The notes beneath the pieces are model-generated. The model saw nothing but the letters and a program-made list of their open reading frames with translations, was not told the DNA's origin and made no database searches. DNA of 64,000 nt from Pseudoduganella ginsengisoli (GTDB lineage Bacteria > Pseudomonadota > Gammaproteobacteria > Burkholderiales > Burkholderiaceae_D): contig NZ_WNLA01000023.1 of the NCBI RefSeq assembly GCF_009720865.1, positions 1 through 64,000 on the forward strand. Direction: 5' to 3'. Position numbers and translations under genes: made by a program. Below, piece by piece: positions 63,563-64,000 of this stretch (position 1 is its first letter; the number at the start of each line of letters is the position of its first letter).

Positions 63563-64000
63563 ATGATGCAACAAAGCCAGTCCAACTCCTATCTGTTCGG
63601 TGGGAATGCGCCGTACGTCGAAGAACTGTACGAAGCGTACCTCGATAACCCCGGTTCCGTGCCAGACAATTGGCGCGCCTACTTCGACGCCATGCAGCAC
63701 GTGCCTGCCGTCGACGGTTCCAACAAGCCTGACGTCGTCCACTCGTCCGTGATTGCTTCTTTCGCCGAACGCGCGAAAGCCGGCCCGATCCGCACCGTGG
63801 TGGCATCGTCCGACCCGGACATGGGCCGCAAGCGCGTGGCAGCCACCCAGCTGATCGCCGCTTACCGCTACCTGGGTTCGCGCTGGGCCAACCTGGACCC
63901 GCTGCAGCGCCAGGAACGTCCTAACATTCCAGAACTGGAACCATCGTTCTACGGCTTCACCGACGCCGACCTGGACACCAAGTTCAACATCTCCAACACC
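63563..64000 (+). CDS. sucA: 2-oxoglutarate dehydrogenase E1 component, 5' end (partial)
   Basis: Starts at ATG 63563 (or 63566), with AAAGGTGAGC upstream, and runs off the right edge with 146 codons visible. The N-terminal segment SYLFGGNAPYVEELYEAYLDNPGSVPDNWRAYFD (split here: SYLFGGNAPYVEELYEAYL, then DNPGSVPDNWRAYFD) and VAATQLIAAYRYLGSRWANLDPL is characteristic of OdhA/SucA. With SucB and Lpd it converts 2-oxoglutarate to succinyl-CoA. It belongs to the TCA block but is separated from gltA by about 7 kb of other genes. Confidence 0.95.
   Translation, partial: MMQQSQSNSYLFGGNAPYVEELYEAYLDNPGSVPDNWRAYFDAMQHVPAVDGSNKPDVVHSSVIASFAERAKAGPIRTVVASSDPDMGRKRVAATQLIAAYRYLGSRWANLDPLQRQERPNIPELEPSFYGFTDADLDTKFNISNT

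Noticed and set aside
63519-63806. Small minus-strand ORFs opposite the sucA start
   Set aside because: Shadow of the clearly recognisable SucA N-terminus.

Overview
The window looks like the chromosome of a high-GC betaproteobacterium of the family Oxalobacteraceae (Massilia, Duganella or Janthinobacterium type). The evidence is the Burkholderiales-style TCA block (acnA / CitE-like / mdh, divergent from a GntR gene and sdhCDAB-sdhE-gltA, with sucA further right), a DUF2863 gene, several PEP-CTERM proteins, and dispersed CCCGCGCAGGCGGGA repeats. I recognised no tRNA, rRNA or CRISPR array.

Layout. 1-8.3 kb is accessory DNA: a possible IS3 transposase tail, a membrane protein, a 1165-residue PEP-CTERM fusion ending in a putative LAS-type metallopeptidase, a TraK-like gene next to an IncP-type oriT with no relaxase, then a run of small, AT-richer genes (LMW phosphatase, DUF2314, small membrane proteins). 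8.3-15.9 kb holds a PhoD-like phosphatase divergent from an SGNH hydrolase, a PilZ protein, a hybrid histidine kinase, a truncated RlmI-like gene and an AraC regulator. 16-26 kb is catabolic: a TonB receptor with a 2-bp-spaced lipoprotein carrying a HEFSH motif, a GntR regulator, an SDR / acyl-CoA dehydrogenase / CoA-transferase operon, a second AraC regulator and a dienelactone hydrolase. 26-33 kb has small PEP-CTERM proteins, a patatin phospholipase, catalase, an M14 carboxypeptidase with a CYTH protein, and an NHL lipoprotein.

33.6-38.9 kb is the most unusual locus. An Rhs/YD-repeat toxin is divided over three consecutive genes, each with its own Sec signal peptide. It is preceded by a 23-codon leader ORF and followed by a Sel1-repeat gene that is a candidate immunity gene. 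39-44 kb carries two tandem alkaline phosphatases (one soluble, one lipoprotein) and DUF2863.

44-56 kb is the TCA block. The minus-strand group mdh, CitE-like, MliC-like, acnA and the plus-strand group GntR, sdhCDAB, sdhE, gltA diverge from about 49.9 kb. A perfect palindrome sits there, 11 bp upstream of a consensus sigma70 promoter for mdh, which makes the GntR protein a candidate TCA regulator. 56-63 kb has a PAS-GGDEF-EAL protein with a degenerate EAL domain, a BlaI-type repressor without a visible BlaR, an LRR-protein kinase coupled to YjjG, and an MBL hydrolase divergent from a LysR regulator. The 5' end of sucA runs off the right edge.
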